NCBI RefSeq assembly: GCF_008806955.1
Contig: NZ_CP031727.1
Span: 3,114,001 to 3,178,000, forward strand
Direction of reading: 5' to 3'
Length of the DNA stretch: 64,000 nucleotides
Source: Cellvibrio sp. KY-YJ-3
GTDB taxonomy: Bacteria > Pseudomonadota > Gammaproteobacteria > Pseudomonadales > Cellvibrionaceae
The notes under the pieces: model-generated
Seen by the model: the letters and a program-made list of their open reading frames with translations, nothing else
Told to the model about the DNA's origin: nothing
The model's database searches: none
Made by a program: the position numbers and the translations under genes
Shown: one piece after another, positions 8,865-16,700 of the stretch
Numbering within the stretch: the stretch's first letter is position 1
Layout of the letters: every line of letters begins with the position of its first letter

Positions 8865-10928
8865 ATGAAAACAATAAATGCATTGTTAGTGCTAAGTATT
8901 GCCTCGCTGCTTTCTGCTTGTGGCGGTTCAGGATCAGGCTCGGGTGCCAGTTCGAGTAGTGTCTCGTCAATGGTTGAGTCGGTATCCAGTCAGTCGAGCG
9001 CAGTTAGTGTTGATGCTTCATCGGTCGACGCCAGTTCGTCTAGTCTTGCCTCTTCAGTCGCTGATGTCAGTTCGTCTGGTCTTGCCTCTTCAGTAGCTGA
9101 TGTCAGTTCGTCTGGTCTTGCCTCTTCAGTAGCTGATGTCAGTTCATCAAGCCTTGCAGCTTCCTCGATTGTGGCAAGCTCTTCTAGTCTCGCAAGTTCC
9201 TCCAGTCTTGCCGTTTCATCAGCCAGCGCTGCGCTTTATCCGAGCTACAACACCAATCCTATCGCCCCGGATATGACGGGAATGGAAAGTAACGCTATAC
9301 AGTTGGCGGCCAAAATGACGCTGGGGATTAACGTTGGAAACCAAATGGAAGCGACTGGGTGCAAACCTGCGGCCGAGACCTGCTGGGGTCACCCGAAGGT
9401 TTCTGAAGCTTATGTCAAATTGATCAAGGACAGCGGTTTTGACGCGATTCGGCTTCCGGTGTCCTGGGATCAGTATGCTGATCAAGCCACTGGAAAAATC
9501 AGTGATGTTTGGCTTAACCGCGTGAAGGAAGTGGTGCAGTATGCGGTGGATAATGGGCTCTACGTGATGGTTAACATCCATTGGGATGGTGGCTGGTTGG
9601 AGAGAAGTTTTCACGAAGCCGCTGAATCTGAAACCAAGAAAGAAGCGGTAAAAGCCAAACAAAAAGCTTATTGGGAACAAATTGCCACACATCTGCGCGA
9701 ATTCGATGAACATGTCATGTTTGCGAGCGCCAACGAGCCTGATACATCTAATGACAACGAGTCAGCCTCTGTGATTGCATCAAGAGTTGCTGTTCTTGAT
9801 GAGTATCACCAAACATTTGTCGATGCGGTTCGTTCCACCGGCGGTAAAAACGCTTATCGCGTGTTGATAATCCAAGCCCCAAAAACCGACATTGATCTGG
9901 CAACCAATAATTGGTTTGTTATGCCATCCGACACTGCAACGGGTCGCCAAATGGCTGAGGTGCATTTTTACCCATTTAGTTTTACCAACCAGGACGCAGA
10001 TATAGTGGCTGACTGGGGAACCTTACAGTTTTTTTGTTACTGGGGTGAAGGCAACCATTCGGAAACTGATACTTTTCGCAACTCGACTCGCGAGGAAGAG
10101 GGGTTTGTTGACGCGAAATTTGCCCAAATGAAAACAAAATTTGCGGACCAAGGCATCCCCGTTGTGTTAGGAGAGTTCGCTGCAAGGCCGCGCTCTGACG
10201 AAGCTTGCTCTGACTATCCCAAGCATCTCGCGTCGCGCGCTTATTACGCTCAATATGTCACCCAAGCGTCAATTGAAAATGGCATGCTGCCATTCTTTTG
10301 GGATACAGGCGAGGTGTTTGAGCGCGGTACTCCGGCTGTCAATAATCAACAAGTGCTTGATGGGCTATTAATAGGCTCTGGTAAATTGAACGGTAGTTCA
10401 TCGAGTTCTTCGGCCCAGTCATCAGCTGGAACTTCGAGTTCAGCGATGAGCTCTTCTGTTCAAGCTTCAAGCGTGCCCAGCAGTTCTTCATCCAGCGTGA
10501 GTAATCTGGTTGTACTTGATACCAGTCCCGCTAACTGGAATGTGGATAGCGGCGTAGTAAAAAATGAATCGGCTAGCCATATTGAGTTCACTGTAAACGC
10601 CAGTAATCAAGGCGCTTCTTATGAATCAGCCACGCCCGTCAATATGACCAATGCCACAATGAGTGTTGTATTTAATTTTGATGAGGCTTTTGTAACTAAT
10701 CGCAGCGGCGGGATGGATAGCATTATGCAGTTCTATGCCTATTCACCGTCCTGGGCCGACAGTCAATTTACCTGCTGGACCGGTTGGACTGCGCTGGTAG
10801 CAAATCAGGACGTTACCTTCACCTGCTCGGATATTAGTTTGGTTGATGCGGTTGGGTTCGGGTTTCAATTCTTCGCAACGGCAGGAACAGTTACGATTAA
10901 AAGTGCCACTATTACCTTGGCAGAATAA
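8865..10928 (+). CDS. GH5 endoglucanase/xyloglucanase lipoprotein with two polyserine linkers and a C-terminal beta domain
   Basis: 687 residues from the ATG at 8865; this start gives a lipoprotein signal with lipobox LLSAC, whereas the longer frame from 8736 would bury it. Order: lipidated Cys at about 19, Ser-rich linker to ~123, GH5 catalytic domain ~124-510, second Ser-rich linker ~511-555, C-terminal domain ~556-687. The general acid/base is Glu291 (SANEPD) and the nucleophile Glu437 (VLGEFAA). GINVGN near the start of the domain and EVHFYPF fit clan A GH5, probably subfamily 4, which includes endo-xyloglucanases. The C-terminal ~130 residues look like a beta-sandwich and match no carbohydrate-binding module I know. 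The residue after the lipidated Cys is Gly, so outer-membrane sorting is expected. Confidence 0.85.
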   Translation: MKTINALLVLSIASLLSACGGSGSGSGASSSSVSSMVESVSSQSSAVSVDASSVDASSSSLASSVADVSSSGLASSVADVSSSGLASSVADVSSSSLAASSIVASSSSLASSSSLAVSSASAALYPSYNTNPIAPDMTGMESNAIQLAAKMTLGINVGNQMEATGCKPAAETCWGHPKVSEAYVKLIKDSGFDAIRLPVSWDQYADQATGKISDVWLNRVKEVVQYAVDNGLYVMVNIHWDGGWLERSFHEAAESETKKEAVKAKQKAYWEQIATHLREFDEHVMFASANEPDTSNDNESASVIASRVAVLDEYHQTFVDAVRSTGGKNAYRVLIIQAPKTDIDLATNNWFVMPSDTATGRQMAEVHFYPFSFTNQDADIVADWGTLQFFCYWGEGNHSETDTFRNSTREEEGFVDAKFAQMKTKFADQGIPVVLGEFAARPRSDEACSDYPKHLASRAYYAQYVTQASIENGMLPFFWDTGEVFERGTPAVNNQQVLDGLLIGSGKLNGSSSSSSAQSSAGTSSSAMSSSVQASSVPSSSSSSVSNLVVLDTSPANWNVDSGVVKNESASHIEFTVNASNQGASYESATPVNMTNATMSVVFNFDEAFVTNRSGGMDSIMQFYAYSPSWADSQFTCWTGWTALVANQDVTFTCSDISLVDAVGFGFQFFATAGTVTIKSATITLAE
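9033..9140 (+). repeat. Three 36-bp tandem repeats encoding a Ser-rich linker
   Basis: Units begin at 9033, 9069 and 9105, and a fourth degenerate start is at 9141. Each encodes 12 residues of the form SSxLASSVADVS. They are part of the GH5 linker and likely expand or contract by slippage. Confidence 0.85.
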
Positions 10929-10942
10929 TTAGTGGTTACTAC

Positions 10943-10978
10943 AGGCCGACTTCATGCATGAAGTCGGCCTTTTTCTTT
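10943..10978 (+). terminator. Rho-independent terminator after GH5
   Basis: A fully self-complementary 28-base palindrome (10943-10970, core GACTTCATGCATGAAGTC) is followed by a T-rich tail. It lies 15 bp after the GH5 stop. Confidence 0.9.
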
Positions 10979-11020
10979 TGGGTTGCATAATAAAACTGGC
11001 ATGCTAATTCTGTGAACTCA

Positions 11021-11191
11021 CGCTACACCGTGCATCTCACGCCCACTTCCATAAGTATGGAACCCAGCGTGCACCGGCTTCAGGTGTTTTGCCTTTCTTG
11101 TGGAGCAGAGCTATGACCCTTTCCAATTGTTTAATCGCAGCCCAGTGGCAATCACAAAACCACAATTGTTAGAGGCTTTATTGATTGGGGT
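11021..11191 (+). pseudogene. Decayed remnant of a second GH5 catalytic domain (3' end)
   Basis: Reading the frame that includes 11083-11103 gives KYGTQRAPASGVLPFLW, which aligns with QYVTQASIENGMLPFFW near the C-terminal end of the intact GH5 upstream. After a frameshift near 11104-11112, the next frame reads LFNRSPVAITKPQLLEALLIGVGK, which aligns with VFERGTPAVNNQQVLDGLLIGSGK of the intact gene; LFNR is also the usual form in other GH5 enzymes. No start, no catalytic residues and no upstream part of the domain remain. A terminator with the same GGCC...GCCTTTTTCTTTTG ending as the GH5 terminator follows. This looks like a tandem GH5 copy lost by deletion. Confidence 0.7.
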
Positions 11192-11209
11192 TGGAAAAGC
11201 CGTTGTAAC

Positions 11210-11246
11210 AGGCCCACTTTATAAACAAAGCGGGCCTTTTTCTTTT
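11210..11246 (+). terminator. Terminator behind the GH5 remnant
   Basis: Stem AGGCCCACTTT paired with AAAGCGGGCCT (one mismatch), loop ATAAA C, then a TTTTTCTTTT tail. The 3' half resembles the terminator of the intact GH5 gene. Confidence 0.75.
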
Positions 11247-11408
11247 GAACAGATTATTTTGGAGCTAAATCAATTGTTGAGTTGATAGGGTTATCGAGAA
11301 ATCCAGTTATGAATCAAGCGATGCCGAATGTGCGATTAAGGGCAGGGTTTGTGCAGCTTGCTGGAAAATGATGAGGTATGGAATCTCCAACCAAAACCGC
11401 TTATCACG

Positions 11409-11436
11409 ATAACAATATTTTTTATTTTTATAACAA
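11409..11436 (+). promoter_or_regulatory. Candidate AraC-type operator: two ATAACAATA half-sites 21 bp apart
   Basis: ATAACAA occurs at 11409-11415 and 11430-11436, in the same orientation, exactly two helical turns apart. The same arrangement lies upstream of GH29, GH74-1 and GH74-2. AraC-family proteins commonly bind two direct half-sites with this spacing. It is about 380 bp upstream of the receptor start. Confidence 0.6.
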
Positions 11437-11709
11437 TAAATAAAAAATGAATTAAATAGACAATTTTCCGCATTCTCTGTACGCGATGAATTTGGTCGGC
11501 TTTTCAACCTCTGCTGTTTATTTGTAACTTTTATTCTCACAAGTTTGGGTTGGAAGTGCAGAATCGACTGTAAAAATAGCAAATTTTGAAATTTTTATTC
11601 ATATATTTGAAATTAAAAAAAAATTAAGAAAACACGCTATTCAGGATTTATATAAAACCCGCCTAATTGTGTAGAAGGGCAAAAGAAGTTTTAAGCGCCC
11701 TTTGGTTTC

Positions 11710-11767
11710 CCAGGTATGGCAAAAACCTTCTGCAAGGTCGAGAACCTTGCTTGAGGTCTTGCCCTGG
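11710..11767 (+). promoter_or_regulatory. Nested hairpin in the leader of the TonB-dependent receptor gene
   Basis: Four consecutive helices can form: 11710-11713 with 11764-11767, 11718-11722 with 11759-11763, 11725-11728 with 11754-11757, and a 7-bp stem GCAAGGT/ACCTTGC (11732-11738 with 11744-11750, loop CGAGA). It ends 50 nt before the receptor start. No known riboswitch class is recognised. Confidence 0.5.
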
Positions 11768-11817
11768 ACTTGGAGAGCGACAAAACCATATAAACATAAA
11801 TTAGGTGGTATTTAGAG

Positions 11818-14800
11818 ATGTCGAATAACAATAGTTATAACTATGGTCGGTTCAAGAAAACACTACTTGCAGCAAGTATTATGGCGATTGGTTCTGCGGC
11901 TTATGCGGCTGACGATTCCAAAACTACGGGCGCCAAAGATGATGATATTGAGGAGATCGTTGTTTCTGGTATTCGCCGGAATATTGAATCTGCCCAGGAG
12001 TTAAAGAGAAATGCTAATACTGTAATCGATTCCATTACAGCAGATGAGTTGGGAGACTTCCCGGACAAATCGGTTGCCGAAGCATTGATGCGTGTTCCTG
12101 GTGTAATGATTGAGCGCTTTGCTACGCGAACAGATACAGGCGCATTCTCCGTGGAGCCATCTGGCGTCATCATCCGCGGTCTACCATTTGTGCGCAGTGA
12201 ATTTAATGGGCGCGATACTTTTAGTGCAGATTCAAGTCGCGGTTTGAGTTGGGGTGATGTATCCCCAGAGCTTATGGGTGGTGTGGATATTTATAAAAAC
12301 CAAACCGCGGAACTGATCGAAGGTGGTATTTCTGGTCTTGTAAATCTCAAAACCCGCCTGCCTTTTGATAGCGATAGCAGCGTAAATGTTGTCACCTTAG
12401 GCGCTAACTACAGTGACTTGTCAAAATCCAGCACCCCGGAGCTTTCAGGTATACATACCAGTCGTTTTGATACAGACGTCGGTGAATTTGGTGTGATGGC
12501 TAACTTTGCCTATTCCGATGTGGATGCTACATCGCAAAGCTCCAGAATGGCTCGCGTCAACCGCTTCCGGGATGTCTACGCTGAAGACTCGCTTTATTTT
12601 ATTCCCCAAGGTGTTTCCTTTGGCGATAGCCAATACAGCCGTGAGCGCAATGGCGCCGCCTTAGCTTTCCAGTGGCAGGATAACGAAGGCCGTTACCTCG
12701 CAACGCTACAATACAACCGCTCCCAATATGAGAATACATCTGAAGGGCGTGGTATCGGCGTGGGTTGGGCTGGTCTTGGTGGCGGCGACAGCTTGTTCCT
12801 CGAGATTAAAGAGGGTGGCACTGGTTCTGGTGCAATTATTCGACCTGCTCCGGGTACTGACGCATTTACTTTTGCTGAAGATGGTTTGTTTTCCCACGGC
12901 ACTGTTGTGCAAAACCACGGTTGGTGGGGCGCTAACAATAATGATTCAAAACTGGTTGCGGCCAATGCAAACGGTGAAGCCTTGGTTGAGACTTGCGCTA
13001 GTCTGGATTCATGGGCTGGTTGTGGTGAAGGCGCAGTTGTAACGGATTTTATTGGTGGCAACCTCAGCACCAATGCGGATGTGAGCGATTCCAAAAGTGT
13101 TACCGAAGATATTAGTTTGAATTTTAAATGGAATGTGACTGATAAATTCCGTGCAAATTTTGATGTGCAGCATGTAAATTCCGATTTGGATGAGTATCGG
13201 GTCAATACCGGTTTCAATACCTGGGCAAATCCAGAAGTTGACTTGCGTCATGACCTCAACAGGGTCGTTTTGAACGCGCCTACCAACGTTAACCTTCTGG
13301 ACGCTGGGCAGGGCATATTTGCCAATCCTAATAGTTATTATCCCACCAGTGTGCTGGAGTTTCTTGGCGATAATCACGGTGAAGAATTTGCCACAAAAGT
13401 AGATTTAATTTACGACGTAGATTCCGGTTTTGTTGAGCGTATTAAAACTGGTGTGCGATACGCTGATCGTGATCAACAAGTGAATCAGGCCGGCAACTGG
13501 CAAGCTATGTCCACCTCCTGGAATCAGAATGCAGGCTGGTTCAACATCGACAGCCCAGCACATACTGGAATTTATGACGGCGAGGAATACACTTTTAACG
13601 GATACAAAGATGCTTTTGTTGTGGATACCTGGAAGTCTAACTACGGCAGTATAAGCATTGCTGATGGTGGTAACTTTTTTGTATTCCCTAACACCAGCAC
13701 TATGCGCGATTGGAAATACACTAACAGCGCTATGACGACTGGCCAACCGGTTAATGGTTTTTATCCGATCTGTTCTAATTTGGGTGGTCGCTTAACAGAA
13801 GTAGAGGGGACTTGTTTCCGTCCGAACGAGTCACTAAACGTATCGGAGGAGACTGAAGCATTTTATGTTCAGATCGATTTTGGTGGAAATGACCTCACAC
13901 TCTTTGATCGCCCTGTAAGTGGCAACATTGGTGCTCGTTACGTTAAAACCGAAATCGCAAGTGCGGGTGGAGAGCAATTCCCTGAGTACGATCTTGCAAG
14001 CCGTCCATGTGAAGAGACTACTCCAACCGATCCAGACGCTCCAGAGACCCGTCCCCCGGTTCCATTTACGGTTACCTGTTATTTAGGCGCTGATGAGATT
14101 GCGTTTATGAACAATGGCGGTAACTTGGGAACTTCCAAAGCAACTCATCACAATGTGTTGCCGAGCTTTAACATCAAATATGATGTGACCGATAATTTTG
14201 TTACACGCTTCGCTCTTTCACGAGCCATGTCTCGACCAGATATTGGTAGCTTGAGAAATTACATTACCGTTAGTTCGAATTTACCCAGCGTGGATGACGA
14301 AACAGGATCTTTGTGGGTTAAGGACGCTAGTGGAGAAATTGTGGGTGCCAATGTCGCCTACACCGCGAGTGCTGCCAATCCCTACTTGAAACCGACTATT
14401 GCTGATCAAGCAGACATCAGTTTCGAATACTATTCAGGGCCTAACAGCATTTCTTTTGCTTTGTATAAAAAGTCATTTGAAGATTACATCCAAACAGGAA
14501 CCTATTTCCGCAAAATGACCAATAACGGCGTCACGAAAGATGTTGTAGTTACTGGTCCAATTAATGGCGATGGTGCAGAGGTTCAAGGGTTTGAAGTTCA
14601 AGGAACGCATTTGTTCCACTATTTGCCAAGTTTCTGGAGTGGCTTTGGTATTCAGGCGAACTACACCTATGTTGAAAATAAGGGCATCGAGAATACCGGT
14701 GTAAATAGTTCCTCTGAAAATGGTTCGAGCGGCTCCAGTGGTGCATCTGATCGTGTGCAAGTCGATCAGTTAGAAGGCATGTCTAAAGATGCTTATAACC

Positions 14801-15114
14801 TCGGTGTTTTCTATGAGCGTAATAAGTTTTCTGCTCGTTTATCCTATAACTGGCGCGCTGAATATCTCGTTACCGTTCAGGATTGTTGTATAGGCACACC
14901 TGTTTGGCAGGATGATTACGGCCAACTGGATGCTTCATTGCGTTATCGCATCAATGATATGTTTGAGCTGAGTTTATCCGGTAGTAACTTGACGGATCAA
15001 AAAGCAGTACTGACACAACAAATGGAAAATAGCGAAGATGGTGGAAAGCGTCTGAAATATTCCATCAATCAAAGTGATATTCGCTACACCTTGGGTCTCC
15101 GGGCGCAATTCTAG
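11818..15114 (+). CDS. TonB-dependent receptor for oligosaccharide uptake
   Basis: 1098 residues. A signal peptide (KKTLLAASIMAIGSAAYA) is followed by DDIEEIVVSGIRRN, a TonB-box-like start, and the plug domain (FPDKSVAEALMRVPGV, VIIRGLPFVRSEFNGR). The remaining ~850 residues form the 22-strand beta-barrel, ending in the aromatic residue of GLRAQF as outer-membrane proteins do. There is no STN signalling domain. It belongs to the large TonB-dependent receptor subfamily of Caulobacter, Xanthomonas and Cellvibrio often linked to glycan uptake, and is first in an operon with two halogenase-like genes and GH97. The specific ligand (xyloglucan oligosaccharides) is inferred from the neighbouring GH74 and GH29 genes. 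Confidence 0.92.
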   Translation: MSNNNSYNYGRFKKTLLAASIMAIGSAAYAADDSKTTGAKDDDIEEIVVSGIRRNIESAQELKRNANTVIDSITADELGDFPDKSVAEALMRVPGVMIERFATRTDTGAFSVEPSGVIIRGLPFVRSEFNGRDTFSADSSRGLSWGDVSPELMGGVDIYKNQTAELIEGGISGLVNLKTRLPFDSDSSVNVVTLGANYSDLSKSSTPELSGIHTSRFDTDVGEFGVMANFAYSDVDATSQSSRMARVNRFRDVYAEDSLYFIPQGVSFGDSQYSRERNGAALAFQWQDNEGRYLATLQYNRSQYENTSEGRGIGVGWAGLGGGDSLFLEIKEGGTGSGAIIRPAPGTDAFTFAEDGLFSHGTVVQNHGWWGANNNDSKLVAANANGEALVETCASLDSWAGCGEGAVVTDFIGGNLSTNADVSDSKSVTEDISLNFKWNVTDKFRANFDVQHVNSDLDEYRVNTGFNTWANPEVDLRHDLNRVVLNAPTNVNLLDAGQGIFANPNSYYPTSVLEFLGDNHGEEFATKVDLIYDVDSGFVERIKTGVRYADRDQQVNQAGNWQAMSTSWNQNAGWFNIDSPAHTGIYDGEEYTFNGYKDAFVVDTWKSNYGSISIADGGNFFVFPNTSTMRDWKYTNSAMTTGQPVNGFYPICSNLGGRLTEVEGTCFRPNESLNVSEETEAFYVQIDFGGNDLTLFDRPVSGNIGARYVKTEIASAGGEQFPEYDLASRPCEETTPTDPDAPETRPPVPFTVTCYLGADEIAFMNNGGNLGTSKATHHNVLPSFNIKYDVTDNFVTRFALSRAMSRPDIGSLRNYITVSSNLPSVDDETGSLWVKDASGEIVGANVAYTASAANPYLKPTIADQADISFEYYSGPNSISFALYKKSFEDYIQTGTYFRKMTNNGVTKDVVVTGPINGDGAEVQGFEVQGTHLFHYLPSFWSGFGIQANYTYVENKGIENTGVNSSSENGSSGSSGASDRVQVDQLEGMSKDAYNLGVFYERNKFSARLSYNWRAEYLVTVQDCCIGTPVWQDDYGQLDASLRYRINDMFELSLSGSNLTDQKAVLTQQMENSEDGGKRLKYSINQSDIRYTLGLRAQF

Positions 15115-15127
15115 GTTAGTTGTCCAT

Positions 15128-15162
15128 GGAGCTACCGTTTGTAACGGTAGCTCCAGTTTTTT
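15128..15162 (+). terminator. Intra-operon terminator between receptor and halogenase genes
   Basis: A perfect 12-bp stem (15128-15139 with 15143-15154) with a 3-nt loop is followed by AGTTTTTT. It sits 13 bp after the receptor stop and 14 bp before the next start. Partial read-through would give high receptor and lower downstream expression. Confidence 0.85.
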
Positions 15163-15176
15163 CTGGAGCACGAGCG

Positions 15177-16688
15177 ATGCAACAACCTTTTAGAATAATA
15201 ATTGTGGGCGGCGGTACGGCAGGCTGGATGACAGCGGCTGCTATTTCCTCACTTTATAAAGATCGATCACGTTTTCAAATAACGCTGGTTGAGTCGGAAG
15301 AGATTGGCAGTATTGGTGTAGGTGAGGCTACTTTGCCCTCTATAAAAAGCTTCAATGACCAGCTAGGTATTGATGAAGTTGAAATGATGAGGCGCACCCA
15401 GGCGACCTTTAAGCTCGGTATTCAATTTAATGATTGGGGCAGGTTAGGGGCTAGTTATATTCACCCATTTGGTTTGTATGGCAGCTTGAAAAACTCTTCG
15501 GATTTTTACCAGTATTGGTCTCATGTGGCTTCAAAAAAAACCATCCCCGATATATCAAAGTATTCCTTTGCTGTGCAATTGTGCGAGCGCAACCAGTTTA
15601 CATTTCCTTCCAAAGATTCGGGCCAGATTGAAAGTACTTTTTCTTATGCTTACCATTTTGATGCCGCGCTCTACGCTGCCTATTTGCGCGAGATAAGTGA
15701 ACGCGCTGGTGTATTGCGTGTGAATGGCATAGTTGAAGCAATTAACAATGACCCTGATACAGGCAACATTACTGCTGTTTTTCTTCGTGATGGAAAAACG
15801 TTGAGTGGCGACTTTTTTATCGATTGCTCGGGTTTTCGCTCACTGTTATTACATAAAAATCTACAATCCGAATTTGAAGATTGGTCTCATTGGCTCTTGT
15901 GCGACAGAGCAGTCGCTATGCAGTCTGAGCAGCCAAAAGACATTCCTCCTTACACTATGTCAACTGCAAAAGAAGCTGGCTGGCAGTGGCGAATCCCTCT
16001 ACAGCACAGAGCTGGTAATGGTTATGTATATTGTAGCAATCTAATCAGCGATGATCAGGCTCATGATTCTTTGCTTAAAGGGCTTGCTGGAAAACCCTTG
16101 ACCGATCCTAGATTTATTAAATTCAAAGCGGGACGGTATAAAAAATCCTGGCAAAAAAATTGTGTTGCTATTGGTTTATCAAGTGGATTTCTAGAGCCGC
16201 TAGAGTCAACCAGTATTTATCTAATACATATAGCGATTATTTGTTTATTGCGTGTCTTTTCCTTCCAGTCAAATAAAAACCTATCTATCTTATCCGATGA
16301 ATATAATCGGTTGATTGATAATGAGTACGAGCGGATACGGGATTTTCTTATTCTGCATTACCGTTTAAATGATCGCACTGATTCAGAATTGTGGCGGCAT
16401 TGTCAATCTATGAAAGTGCCAGACAGCCTTATGCAAAAAATGGATTTGTTCAAGCGTCGCGGTTATTCAGAAAGCTTCAAGTATGGCTTATTCAGTACGC
16501 CCAGTTGGCTCGCTGTTTTTCACGGTCAAGGACTTTTCCAGCAGGGCATTGATCCGTTTATCTCATCTATTCCAACAGAAAAGATCGAGCCGATACTCGC
16601 AGAGGTTAGCGGTATGATTGATAAAGGGCTGCAGGCTGCTTCAACTCATGAGCATTTCATCAAACAACACTGTAACGCCGCCACATGA
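15177..16688 (+). CDS. Flavin-dependent tryptophan halogenase-family protein (motifs intact)
   Basis: 503 residues from the ATG at 15177, placed after the terminator hairpin and preceded by GGAGC; a TTG start at 15120 would read through the hairpin. The FAD motif GGGTAGW is at residues 11-17, and GVGEATLPS follows at 47-55. The lysine of TFKLG falls at position 79, the same number as the catalytic Lys79 of PrnA and RebH. The GWxWxIP motif (GWQWRIP) and EPLEST (holding the PrnA Glu346 equivalent) are both present. No signal peptide is seen, so it is cytoplasmic. Family members chlorinate tryptophan with FADH2; the proteins that accompany polysaccharide TonB-dependent receptors have no established substrate to my knowledge. 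Confidence 0.88.
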   Translation: MQQPFRIIIVGGGTAGWMTAAAISSLYKDRSRFQITLVESEEIGSIGVGEATLPSIKSFNDQLGIDEVEMMRRTQATFKLGIQFNDWGRLGASYIHPFGLYGSLKNSSDFYQYWSHVASKKTIPDISKYSFAVQLCERNQFTFPSKDSGQIESTFSYAYHFDAALYAAYLREISERAGVLRVNGIVEAINNDPDTGNITAVFLRDGKTLSGDFFIDCSGFRSLLLHKNLQSEFEDWSHWLLCDRAVAMQSEQPKDIPPYTMSTAKEAGWQWRIPLQHRAGNGYVYCSNLISDDQAHDSLLKGLAGKPLTDPRFIKFKAGRYKKSWQKNCVAIGLSSGFLEPLESTSIYLIHIAIICLLRVFSFQSNKNLSILSDEYNRLIDNEYERIRDFLILHYRLNDRTDSELWRHCQSMKVPDSLMQKMDLFKRRGYSESFKYGLFSTPSWLAVFHGQGLFQQGIDPFISSIPTEKIEPILAEVSGMIDKGLQAASTHEHFIKQHCNAAT

Positions 16689-16700
16689 CGGGTAATTTTT

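Larger units (their letters stand above)
11246..11817 (+). other. Long regulatory/leader region of the receptor operon
   Basis: 572 bp without a convincing gene. It contains the paired ATAACAA half-sites (11409-11436), an AT-rich stretch at 11580-11660 where a promoter would fit, and a nested hairpin at 11710-11767. No tRNA or small ORF with a good ribosome site was seen. Confidence 0.6.

Noticed and set aside
9033-9140. 36-bp repeats that might be taken for a CRISPR array
   Set aside because: They are directly adjacent without spacers and encode a Ser-rich protein linker in the GH5 frame.
15120-15176. TTG start for the first halogenase-like gene
   Set aside because: It would place coding sequence over a strong terminator hairpin; the ATG at 15177 has a ribosome site and gives Lys79 in register with PrnA/RebH.
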